Shown here one piece after another: positions 6,420 to 14,146 of a DNA stretch of 34,396 nucleotides. The stretch is taken from the NCBI GenBank assembly GCA_025054575.1, contig JANWZN010000015.1, positions 1 to 34,396 on the forward strand, written 5' to 3'. The number at the start of each line of letters is the position of its first letter. The stretch's first letter is position 1. This DNA comes from Geminicoccaceae bacterium. GTDB taxonomy: Bacteria > Pseudomonadota > Alphaproteobacteria > Geminicoccales > Geminicoccaceae. Under the pieces are notes generated by a model. That model had not been told where the DNA came from. It was given only the letters and a program-made list of their open reading frames with translations, and ran no database searches. Position numbers and translations under genes: made by a program.

Positions 6420-8263
6420 CCCCGTTCTCCCTCGCCCCCGATCCCCAACAGACGGTGCAGCGTGTCGTGGAACGCGAGCACGTCCAGACCCGGCGCCAGC
6501 CGGTCCGCCTCGTCGATGCTCGCGGGCGCTGTCCCCGCGACCCAGATCCTTTTCACACCTGCGCCGCGAAGAGCCGCAACCTGCTCCGCCGCGCGCTCGG
6601 CAGCACTCGCGCCCACGCACAGCACCGCGGCCGGGGCCCCACGGGCCGTCGCGATCGGGTCGCCCTCGGCGCGCAGCCGCAGGGCGCCGATGCCGCCCAC
6701 GGCCAGGAGATTCTCGACCCAGGTCGACAGATCGTGCAGCTCGGCCGGCCGGCCGAGGCCCACGACCGGGATGCTCGGTCGCGCACCGCGCCGCCTCGCG
6801 GCGGCATCGGCCCGTTCGCGCAGCCGCTCGAAGGGTTCGGCGAGACGGATCCGCGGCAAGGGTGCGATCCCGCTTTCGACCGCGCGCGACCCGGCGTTCG
6901 CGAGCGCCGCTCGCGCCGCCGTGAGCGCGGGTTCGAGATCGACCGGCTCGGGCGCCGGAGGTGCCCGCTCCTCGAGGGTGGGGAACGCCGAGACACCGGT
7001 GAGCTCGAGCGCGCGGCCGGCCAGCAACCGCTCGCGCTCGCCGCGGGTCGTCGCGACCTCGGCCTGCGGGCGCCCGCTGCGCAGCGCCGCCAGGATTCCG
7101 CCTTCCTCCTCGATCCGCCGCGTCCCTTCGAACGCGGTCTCGGCGAGCGAGCGCGTCAGATGTCCGACGTACCAGCTTCCGGCGGCCGGGTCGCGGACCC
7201 GGCCGAGGCCCGCTTCCTCGCGCAGGATCAGCTGGACGTTGCGGGCGATCCGGCGCGCGAGCGGGCTCGGCTCCTGCAGCGGTCGATCGAAGGGCACCAC
7301 CGTGACGGCCTCGGCTCCGCCCGCCACGGCGGCGAACGCCGCTACCGTGGTACGCAAGATGTTCACCCAGGGGTCGAGCCGGGCCAGCATCCGCTGGCCG
7401 GTCTCTGCCCGGATCCGGACCCGCGCGGCCGCATCCGCGACACCGGAGGCCTCCAGGATCCGCTCCGCCACGAGCCGTGCGGCGCGGAGCTTGGCGAGCG
7501 AGAGGAAGAGATCGTCGTCGACCGCGAGCACGAGCTCGATCCGGTCCGCGGCTTCTTCGACCGTGAAGCCGCGCGCTTCGAGCGCCCGCAGACAGAAGAG
7601 CCACGTCGCCAGCGTCGCAGCGAGTTCCTGTGCCTCGCTCGCCCCGGCCGCGTGCCAGGGCCGCCCGTCGGCCACGAGGAACAGTCGCGGCGAGGCGGGC
7701 ATGGCCGCGAGGAGGCGAGCCAGCTCGTCCTCGGGATCGACCGGTGCCCCCTCGAGCACCGCACCGATCGGATCGGCCGCCACCCGCGCGGCCTCGCCAG
7801 CGAGCGCATCCGCGACGTTGAGGGCGCGCGCACCCGCCTCGAGCACCACCTGCTCCGGCGCGAGTCCGTCGAGAAGCCGCGCGAAGGCGTCGCGATCGTA
7901 GGCGAGGACACCGTCGGGGACCTCTCCGCCCCGAGCAAGGGCGCGATCGAGCCGCACGATCGCGGCCGTGGCCCCGTTGCCGAGATCCTCGCGGATCTGC
8001 CGGTTGGCGGTCGCCGGATCGGGGTGGCGATGCGGCTGTGCCACCTCCCACCCGCTCGGCCAGCCGCCCGCGGGTGCCGCGACCGGTTGGGCGTTGCCGA
8101 GCGGTGGCGCGTAGAGCGGATCGACCGCGATGCGATCGAGAGTGTGCCGGACGAGCCGGCCGAGACCGCCTTCCCCCGCGGCCTTGGCGGCAGCCTTGCG
8201 CCAAGCCTCGACGTCCGGCGGCAGAAACGGTGCCGCCAGGGGCTCGAACCCGCCCGCTTCCAT
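6416..8263 (-). CDS. mutA: Methylmalonyl-CoA mutase small (beta) subunit-like protein
   Basis: A 615-residue homologue of the non-catalytic mutase subunit, which forms a heterodimer with the large subunit. It has the degenerate TIM barrel with family landmarks such as DPAAGSWYVGHLTRSLAE and LDPWVNILRTT. The C-terminal half resembles a B12-binding fold but lacks the DXHXXG cobalamin motif, as expected for a small subunit. The ATG at 8263 is preceded only by a weak purine-rich site (GGGATCGGG). The stop overlaps the start of the large-subunit gene, so translation is probably coupled and the subunits made in equal amounts. It diverges from the tyrosine-kinase gene, with 190 bp between them. What is odd is the partner, whose catalytic part looks like a mutase type that normally needs no small subunit. 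Confidence 0.88.
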   Translation of the reverse strand: MEAGGFEPLAAPFLPPDVEAWRKAAAKAAGEGGLGRLVRHTLDRIAVDPLYAPPLGNAQPVAAPAGGWPSGWEVAQPHRHPDPATANRQIREDLGNGATAAIVRLDRALARGGEVPDGVLAYDRDAFARLLDGLAPEQVVLEAGARALNVADALAGEAARVAADPIGAVLEGAPVDPEDELARLLAAMPASPRLFLVADGRPWHAAGASEAQELAATLATWLFCLRALEARGFTVEEAADRIELVLAVDDDLFLSLAKLRAARLVAERILEASGVADAAARVRIRAETGQRMLARLDPWVNILRTTVAAFAAVAGGAEAVTVVPFDRPLQEPSPLARRIARNVQLILREEAGLGRVRDPAAGSWYVGHLTRSLAETAFEGTRRIEEEGGILAALRSGRPQAEVATTRGERERLLAGRALELTGVSAFPTLEERAPPAPEPVDLEPALTAARAALANAGSRAVESGIAPLPRIRLAEPFERLRERADAAARRRGARPSIPVVGLGRPAELHDLSTWVENLLAVGGIGALRLRAEGDPIATARGAPAAVLCVGASAAERAAEQVAALRGAGVKRIWVAGTAPASIDEADRLAPGLDVLAFHDTLHRLLGIGGEGERG

Positions 8264-8453
8264 CACCCGATCCCGTCCGCCTCGAGCGAAACCCCGTGGC
8301 GCCGCTTTTCTCGCAACGCAGCGAGCTGCGCCAGAGGGGGCGGGCCGGGGGCCGCCGCCGGCGACGGTCGGCTGGCGCCGGCCGGCGGCGCTCAACCCAG
8401 AGAGATTGTGGCGAGCACGATTTACCACTTTCGCGAGTGTCCCCGGATGCGGT

Positions 8454-10790
8454 ATGAGCGATCAGCGTCGTTCATTCTCCATCGCGGGTTGGGGTCGGGG
8501 ACAGTCCAGCTCGGTTGCGGGGGCGATGAGCATGGCGAACTCGGAAGCCGCGCAGGCCGGCAACGCGCACGTTGGCGCGACGGAGCCCGGGGGTGTCGAC
8601 GTCAAGGAGCTCGTCGCGATCCTCCGCCGCAGGCGGAGCGTCATCGCGGGCACGGTGCTCGTCCTGACCTCGCTCGCGCTGCTCGTGGGCTTTCAGATCA
8701 CACCGAAATTCACCGCCAAGGCCCTCGTGATGATCGATCCGAGGCAAGCCAAGGTGGTCGACCTGCAGGCGGTCTTGCAGGGCCTCGGGACGGATGCCTC
8801 GACGGTCGAGACCCAGATCAAGATCTTGAAGTCGCGCAACCACGTCGAACAGGTGATGGAGGATCTGCGGCTGTTCGACGATCCCGAGTTCAATCGCCAC
8901 GTCGACGGCGGCAGCTCGGTGGTACGGTTGCCCTTGGGCGGGGTCTTGGAGACGCTGGTCTCCTGGCTGCCCGACGAATGGCTGATCGCGAGCGGCCTCG
9001 CCGAAGAGCCGCGCCCGGCCGAGGAGGGGCCGAGCGAGCTCGTCCGCGAAGCCGCGATCGAGCGCTTCGACGATCGCTACAAGGTCACCCAGGAGGGCCG
9101 CTCCTACGTCATCGGCGTGAGCTTCGCCTCGACCGATCCGCGCAAAGCGGCGCAGATCGCCAATCGCGCAGCCGAGCTCTACGTCGAGGGCCAGCGCCGC
9201 CTCAAGCTCGACGCCACCGTCCGCGCCACCGACTTTCTCGGCAGCCGGCTCGACGAGCTCAAAGCCGACGTCCAGCGCGCCGAAGCGGCGGTCGCCGAGT
9301 TCCGCAAGCAGCACAAGCTGGTCGACGCCAAGGGGGCGACCCTCAACGAAAGCCAGCTCGCCGACATCTCCCGCGAGCTCATCACCGCACGCTCCGCGCT
9401 CGCCGAAACGCAAGCCAAGCTCCGGCTCGTCAAAGACCTCCGCGATCGCGGCGGCGACGAATTGGCATCGGTCGCAGACGTGTTGCAGTCGCCGGTGATC
9501 GTCGATCTGCGCCGCCAAGAAGCCCAGCTGCTGCGCGAAGAATCCGAGCTCAGGACCTTCTACGGCGAGCGCCATCCGAAGATGCTCAATCTCGTCAACG
9601 AGAAGGCGAACCTGCAAGCCAAGGTCCGCACCGAGGTCGATCGCATCATCAAGAACCTCGAGAACGATGTCAAAGTGGCTTCGGCTCGCGTCGCGGCGCT
9701 CGAGCGCGAAACCGCGGCGCTCAGCGCCCAGACCGCCGGACAGCGCGAGCTCGACGTCCAGCTGCGCCAGTTGGAACGCGAAGCGCAGGCCAGCCGTCAG
9801 CTCTACGAGAGCTTTCTCCAGCGCTTCAAGGAGACGAGCGAGCAGAAGGGCATCATCGAGTCCGACGCCCGCGTGATCCAGGTCGCCTCGCCGCCCGAGA
9901 AGCCGTCCTCTCCCGGTCCCGTGCTGTTCGGGGCGGTCGGCTTCACCGCCTCCTTGATGTTGGGCACGCTGCTGGCTCTCCTGCTCGAGCGGCTCGACAG
10001 CGGGCTTCGCACCGCCCGCCAAGTCGAGACCCATCTCGGGATCCCGGCCCTGGGCCTCGTCCCGCGGGTCGACCGCTTGAAGCGCCGGCAGAAGCCGCAC
10101 CAATACCTTCTGGCCAAGCCTTTGTCGGCCTATGCCGAGAGCATTCGCGCGATCTTCACCTCGCTCAAGCTCTCGAACGTCGACGATCCGCCCAAGGTCG
10201 TGCTCGTGACCTCGTCCTTGCCGCAGGAAGGCAAGACCACCTTGGCCTTGTCGCTCGCGACCTTCGCCGCGCGCTCGAGCCAGCGCGTCCTGCTGCTCGA
10301 CCTCGACCTGCGGCATCCGAGCATCCATCGCGACCTCGGCATCGAGCCGCGCATCGGCTTCATCGAGCTCATGGCGGGCGAAGCTTCGCTCGCGGACGTC
10401 ATCGTCCACGACGAGGAAACCGATATCGACCTTTTGCCGGTCAAGAAGCAGACCGCCAATCCGACCGACATCCTCGGCAGCAACAAGATGGTATCGCTGA
10501 TCGGCGAGCTGCGCTCTCGCTACGATTTCATCGTCATCGACTCGGCCCCGCTGCTCGGCGTGACCGATACCAAGGTGGCCTCGCTGCTGGCCGACAAGGT
10601 CCTGTTCGTCACCCAGTGGGAAAAGACCAACGCCGAGACCGCACGCAACGGGCTTTCGCATCTGCTCGAAACGAGAGCCTCGCTGGCGGGTGCGGTGCTG
10701 ACGCAGGTGGACATCAAGAAGCACGCCACGTACGGCTATGGCGACGTGGGCCAATACTATGGCAAATATCAGCGCTACTACGTGAACTGA
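8454..10790 (+). CDS. Wzc/ExoP-type polysaccharide co-polymerase tyrosine autokinase
   Basis: An inner-membrane protein of about 778 residues that controls capsule or exopolysaccharide chain length and export. An N-terminal Wzz domain begins near VDVKELVAILRRRR, followed by the first membrane helix (VIAGTVLVLTSLALLVGF), a long periplasmic coiled-coil region and a second helix (VLFGAVGFTASLMLGTLLALLL). The cytoplasmic BY-kinase domain has Walker A (QEGKTT, K594), Walker A' (LLLDLDLRHPS) and Walker B (DFIVIDSAP). The last 19 residues carry seven tyrosines, the usual autophosphorylation cluster. The start is uncertain: ATG 8454 has a weak ribosome site, and in-frame ATGs at 8526 and 8532 follow a GGGGG run; 8532 would remove 26 residues. 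No wza, flippase or glycosyltransferase gene lies nearby. It ends 13 bp from the convergent SRAP gene. Confidence 0.92.
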   Translation: MSDQRRSFSIAGWGRGQSSSVAGAMSMANSEAAQAGNAHVGATEPGGVDVKELVAILRRRRSVIAGTVLVLTSLALLVGFQITPKFTAKALVMIDPRQAKVVDLQAVLQGLGTDASTVETQIKILKSRNHVEQVMEDLRLFDDPEFNRHVDGGSSVVRLPLGGVLETLVSWLPDEWLIASGLAEEPRPAEEGPSELVREAAIERFDDRYKVTQEGRSYVIGVSFASTDPRKAAQIANRAAELYVEGQRRLKLDATVRATDFLGSRLDELKADVQRAEAAVAEFRKQHKLVDAKGATLNESQLADISRELITARSALAETQAKLRLVKDLRDRGGDELASVADVLQSPVIVDLRRQEAQLLREESELRTFYGERHPKMLNLVNEKANLQAKVRTEVDRIIKNLENDVKVASARVAALERETAALSAQTAGQRELDVQLRQLEREAQASRQLYESFLQRFKETSEQKGIIESDARVIQVASPPEKPSSPGPVLFGAVGFTASLMLGTLLALLLERLDSGLRTARQVETHLGIPALGLVPRVDRLKRRQKPHQYLLAKPLSAYAESIRAIFTSLKLSNVDDPPKVVLVTSSLPQEGKTTLALSLATFAARSSQRVLLLDLDLRHPSIHRDLGIEPRIGFIELMAGEASLADVIVHDEETDIDLLPVKKQTANPTDILGSNKMVSLIGELRSRYDFIVIDSAPLLGVTDTKVASLLADKVLFVTQWEKTNAETARNGLSHLLETRASLAGAVLTQVDIKKHATYGYGDVGQYYGKYQRYYVN

Positions 10791-10803
10791 GGAGGAACCC
10801 GGC

Positions 10804-11517
10804 TCACAGCAAGCGGGGCTGCACGGGCGTGGTCGCGGCGGCTCGCAGCGCCGGCTCCTCGCGCACCGGCCGCACCAGCTCCGGGCCGTCGTTGCGCGGA
10901 TCGTTGACGGCCCGGCTCACTTCCACCGCTTCGAGCCCCACCGGCGCCGACAGCGCCGCCAGCAGCTCCGGGTCGACCGGGTCCGGTGCCATCCAGCGCG
11001 CCCACAGCGCCTTCGGCACCACGACCGGCATCCGATGGTGGATCGCCGCGATCTCCGGATCGGCGTCGCGGGTCAGGATGGCGACCGTGTCGAGGAGCGC
11101 GCCGTCGGCCAGCCGGTTGCGTCGCCACAAACCGGCGAAGGCGATCGGGCGCCCGTCCAGCGGCCGAAGGAAGAACGGCCGGCTCGGCCCCTTGGGCTGC
11201 TTCTGCCACTCGTAGAAGCCGTCCGCCGGCAAGAGACAGCGGCCTTTGAGGAAGGCGGCCTTGAACATGGGCTTGCCGGCGGCGGTCTCGATCCGGGCGT
11301 TGATCTGCCGGCCGGGATCCTGAACTTCGTTCATCCACGGCCCGAGAAAGCCCCAGCGGAGCATGACCGCTTCGGGACCGCGCGGGCCCGCGCGGATCAC
11401 CAGGACCGGGCTGTCCGGTGTGACGTTCCAGCGCGGCCGGTAGCCCTCCGGTGCCTCGACACCCAACAGCTCGGGCATCTCGGCGGCGACGATCGACAGC
11501 GCGAAGCGACCGCACAT
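10804..11517 (-). CDS. yedK: SRAP-domain DNA-protein crosslink protein (YedK/HMCES family)
   Basis: A 237-residue SRAP protein. Family members cap abasic sites in single-stranded DNA through a covalent bond to Cys2, protecting the DNA during replication. All expected residues are present: C2 right after the initiator methionine (MCGRF), N73, R75 and E77 in INARIET, E103 in DGFYEW, and H160 in AIHHRMP. The need for Cys2 at the new N-terminus fixes the start at 11517. That ATG lies one base after the stop of the upstream phosphotransferase/kinase gene (TGA-G-ATG), so the two are almost certainly co-translated. The C-terminal tail (about 190-237) is Pro/Arg-rich and weakly conserved. Its position converges with the tyrosine-kinase gene. 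Confidence 0.93.
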   Translation of the reverse strand: MCGRFALSIVAAEMPELLGVEAPEGYRPRWNVTPDSPVLVIRAGPRGPEAVMLRWGFLGPWMNEVQDPGRQINARIETAAGKPMFKAAFLKGRCLLPADGFYEWQKQPKGPSRPFFLRPLDGRPIAFAGLWRRNRLADGALLDTVAILTRDADPEIAAIHHRMPVVVPKALWARWMAPDPVDPELLAALSAPVGLEAVEVSRAVNDPRNDGPELVRPVREEPALRAAATTPVQPRLL

Positions 11518-11518
11518 C

Positions 11519-13072
11519 TCACCGCTCCCCCGCGAGCACCGCGCGCACCCGGGCACAGATCGCCTCGGGCGTACCGGAAGCATCGATCCGCAGCCAGCCC
11601 TCCTCGGGCGAGGGTGCGGCGACCGTCTCGGCCTGGCGGCGGACGATCGCGACATCGGCATCCGAAGCGTCGCCCCGGCGAGCCGCCACCCTCGCCTCCA
11701 GCACCTCTTCCGGCGCCTCGAGCCAGATCCCGGTGAACGGCACGCCCGCGCGTTCCGCCGCGGCCCTGAGCTCGGCGCGCTGCTCGGGCAGACCGTAGAC
11801 GGCATCGCACACCACCGCCCGGCCGGCCGCGGCGAGCCTACCGGCCCGCTCGGCGAGCGCGGCGAACACCCGCCGGGTCACCTCGGGCCGGTAGGCCTCG
11901 GCAGCAAGCCGCTCCTCCGGCTGCCGGCCGAAGGATCGCTTGCGGACCACGTCGCTGCGCAGCACGAGGGCCCCGGGCACCGGCCCGAGAGCGGGCGCGA
12001 GGGCGGCGGCGATGCTCGACTTGCCGGTCCCCGATCGGCCGGCGATCGCCACGAGCCGCACCGGGCGCGGCTCCAGAACACGCAGGACCTGCTCCAGATA
12101 ATGCTGTGCCGAGGTGCGGTGCCGCGCCCGCTCCTCGGCAGCGCGGACCGCGCGGGCGGTGAAGCCCTCGACCTTGGCCCGGATCTGCGCCCGGATCGCG
12201 ATCAGGAGCGGCAGGAGCGCGAGCCCTTGGTCGTCGAGTCGCGCGTCCGCCCAGGCCTGCAGGCAGGTGCGCGCCGCCTCCTCGAGCCCGCGCGCGAGCA
12301 GGTCCATGAGCAGAAAGGCCAGATCGTAGAGCAGGTCGGTGCAGGCGAGATCCTCGTCGAACTCGAGGCAGTCGAAGGGCGTGGGCTCGCCGTCGAGCGC
12401 CACGATGTTGGCGAGGTGGAGATCGCCGTGGCCGTGGCGGACGAGCCCGGCCAGACGGCGCGCCTCGAGCAGCGGTTCGACGGGCGCCAACGCCCGCTCG
12501 ACCGCGGCACAGGCGCGTTCGACCCTCTCGCCCGGCAACAGCTCCGGCACGAGCTCGCGCAGATCGGACGCGTTGCCGCGCACGACGGCGGCGAGGGCGG
12601 CGGCCCCGCCCTTGTCGCGACGGATCGCGGCACGAGCGTGGAACCGCGCGACCCCCTGGCCGAGCCGCTCGGCGAGCTCGCGATCGAGCCCGCCGCGCTC
12701 GGCGATGCGGTCGAGCCGCGCCTCGGCCGGAAAGCGCACCATCTCGAGCAGCCACTCGACGGGCCGGCCCTCACCGTCGAGTGCGAGCCCGCCGTCTTCC
12801 TCGCGGGTGACCGGCACGAGCCGGCGGTAGAGCGCGGGTGCCGTGCGCCGATTGAGGACGAGCTCCGCTTCCAGCGCGGCGCGGCGGCGTTCGCGCGTCG
12901 TGAAGTCGAGAAAGCTGAAGCGGACGGCTTTTTTGAGTTTGTAGGCGCGCTCGCCGACCAGCAGCACGACCGCCGCGTGCGTGTCGATCCGCTCGGGCCG
13001 CCCGCCGAACCCGCCCCCTTCGAGAAAGGCCAGGACTTCGGCCTGCTCGTCCGCATCGGGAATTCTCGCCAT
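11519..13072 (-). CDS. Fused aminoglycoside-phosphotransferase-like / P-loop kinase protein
   Basis: A 517-residue two-domain protein of a known but poorly understood family. The N-terminal half is an APH/choline-kinase fold with the ATP lysine region [15 protein letters not shown] (about 43-57), catalytic [10 protein letters not shown] (D217, N222) and the metal aspartate in DCLEFDED. The C-terminal third is a zeta-toxin/gluconate-kinase-like P-loop domain with Walker A GRSGTGKS (345-352) and a likely substrate lid segment ([12 protein letters not shown]). The family is usually labelled 'bifunctional aminoglycoside phosphotransferase/ATP-binding protein', but nothing shows it confers drug resistance; the true substrate is unknown. 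The ATG at 13072 is chosen from the reading frame. Its stop is one base before the SRAP gene. It diverges from queF, with 136 bp between starts. Confidence 0.88.
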   Translation of the reverse strand: MARIPDADEQAEVLAFLEGGGFGGRPERIDTHAAVVLLVGERAYKLKKAVRFSFLDFTTRERRRAALEAELVLNRRTAPALYRRLVPVTREEDGGLALDGEGRPVEWLLEMVRFPAEARLDRIAERGGLDRELAERLGQGVARFHARAAIRRDKGGAAALAAVVRGNASDLRELVPELLPGERVERACAAVERALAPVEPLLEARRLAGLVRHGHGDLHLANIVALDGEPTPFDCLEFDEDLACTDLLYDLAFLLMDLLARGLEEAARTCLQAWADARLDDQGLALLPLLIAIRAQIRAKVEGFTARAVRAAEERARHRTSAQHYLEQVLRVLEPRPVRLVAIAGRSGTGKSSIAAALAPALGPVPGALVLRSDVVRKRSFGRQPEERLAAEAYRPEVTRRVFAALAERAGRLAAAGRAVVCDAVYGLPEQRAELRAAAERAGVPFTGIWLEAPEEVLEARVAARRGDASDADVAIVRRQAETVAAPSPEEGWLRIDASGTPEAICARVRAVLAGER

Positions 13073-13208
13073 CGCTCAGCCGATCTCGGCGCCGCGACGT
13101 GCGGATGCCATCGCGGTGCGTCGCTCGGTCGCAGGTCCGGGCGCCGGCCGCTCGACGCTCGGGGCGCGGCGCGCTACAGGCGCGCGCCCCGTCGCGGAGG
13201 AACAGCCG

Positions 13209-13676
13209 ATGATCAGCCAGGAGATCGAGGCCGGGCTGCGCCAGCTCGGCCGGAGCGTGCCGATCCCGAAGAGCCCCGAGGAGGCCCTGCTCGAGACCGT
13301 CGCGAATCCCGAGCCCGGCCTCCTCTATCTCGTCCGGTTCACCTGCCCCGAGTTCACCACGCTCTGCCCGATCACCGGGCAACCGGACTTCGCCCACTTG
13401 GTGATCGACTACGTCCCCGATGCCCGTCTGGTCGAGAGCAAGTCCTTGAAGCTCTTTCTCGCGAGCTTTCGCGATCATCGCGGCTTCCACGAGGCCTGCA
13501 CGCTCCTGGTCGGGCGCCGGCTGGTCGAGGCCGCGGCACCGCGCTGGCTCAGGATCGGCGGCTACTGGTACCCGCGCGGCGGCATCCCGATCGACCTCTT
13601 CTGGCAGACGGGCGAGCCGCCCGCCGGCCTGTGGCTGCCGGACCAGGGGGTCGCACCCTATCGCGGCCGCGGCTGA
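13209..13676 (+). CDS. queF: NADPH-dependent 7-cyano-7-deazaguanine (preQ0) reductase
   Basis: A 155-residue single-domain (short type) QueF. It reduces preQ0 to preQ1 in queuosine tRNA modification, in the cytoplasm. The thioimide nucleophile is C53 and the acid is D60 ([10 protein letters not shown]). The QueF motif is E76-S-K-S-L-K-L-F83, and the NADPH-site histidine-glutamate pair is at H94-E95 (GFHE). These positions match the Bacillus subtilis type within two residues. The ATG at 13209 has GGAGG eight bases upstream (13196-13200). No other queuosine gene is in the window. The upstream 136 bp shows no A-rich preQ1 riboswitch tail. Confidence 0.95.
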   Translation: MISQEIEAGLRQLGRSVPIPKSPEEALLETVANPEPGLLYLVRFTCPEFTTLCPITGQPDFAHLVIDYVPDARLVESKSLKLFLASFRDHRGFHEACTLLVGRRLVEAAAPRWLRIGGYWYPRGGIPIDLFWQTGEPPAGLWLPDQGVAPYRGRG

Positions 13677-13775
13677 GCGGGATTCGATCCGGCGTTAGGG
13701 GTCCGTTAAGGGGTGGGCCCTATGCTCTCCTCCGACGCGGCGGCGCGGCCCGCCGCGCGTGGCGGGAGAGGGTCG

Positions 13776-13967
13776 ATGGCGCGGAGCACGCAGGCGCTCG
13801 AGCTCGATCAGCCGGCCGGTTGGCAACCGCAGCAGGATGCTGCCTGGACCAGCGAGGCGGCGCAGGAGGAAGAGCGCTGGCCGCTGTACAAGACCGCGCT
13901 CTTCGTGATCGCGAGCTCGGCCGCGCTCTGGGGCGGGATCTTCGCGCTGATCGGTTGGTTGTTCTGA
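13776..13967 (+). CDS. Small single-helix membrane protein
   Basis: A 63-residue protein with a hydrophilic acidic N-terminal region rich in Gln, Glu and Ala. One C-terminal membrane helix follows (TALFVIASSAALWGGIFALIGWLF), preceded by RWPLYK, the layout of a tail-anchored inner-membrane protein. The ATG at 13776 has a GGGAGAGG site just upstream (about 13764-13771). An in-frame GTG at 13713 would add 21 unconvincing Ala/Arg-rich residues. Similar short proteins with a W-P-L-x-x-T-A-L-F start to the helix occur in alphaproteobacteria, but I know no function. It lies between queF and uvrB. Confidence 0.6.
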   Translation: MARSTQALELDQPAGWQPQQDAAWTSEAAQEEERWPLYKTALFVIASSAALWGGIFALIGWLF

Positions 13968-13997
13968 GCCCGGCCGGCCTTTCGCGGCGCCGCCCGA

Positions 13998-14020
13998 GCG
14001 GGCGCGGCTGCGGCGCCCGC
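13998..14020. repeat. GC-rich hairpin 30 bp after the small membrane gene
   Basis: An 8 bp perfect stem (GCGGGCGC / GCGCCCGC) with loop GGCTGCG lies 30 bp past the stop at 13967. There is no following T-tract, so if it ends transcripts it does so non-canonically. The rest of the 179 bp gap before uvrB holds a short direct repeat, CCTCGAGCCGG, at 14042-14052 and 14057-14067. Confidence 0.4.
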
Positions 14021-14146
14021 CGGTCGAGTGGGCCGGGGCGCCCTCGAGCCGGCCGTCCTCGAGCCGGGGGCCGTCCCGCAGGGCGCCCTTGAGACCGGTG
14101 GCGCGCATCGCCATCATCCTCGTTCGCTGGCGAGGAGACGGTCGCG

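Noticed and set aside
6455-11215. Very long plus-strand open frame crossing mutA and the tyrosine-kinase gene
   Set aside because: It overlaps two well-supported proteins in other frames and has low-complexity Arg/Gly/Pro content.
11519-13072. Calling the phosphotransferase fusion an aminoglycoside-resistance gene
   Set aside because: It shares only the fold and the HGDLH motif; this fused family is widespread and not shown to modify drugs.
13073-13208. preQ1 riboswitch upstream of queF
   Set aside because: No A-rich tail or matching pseudoknot elements are visible in the 136 bp leader.
14042-14067. Two copies of CCTCGAGCCGG as a mobile-element or attachment repeat
   Set aside because: Too short, only two copies 15 bp apart, with no recombinase or transposase gene nearby.
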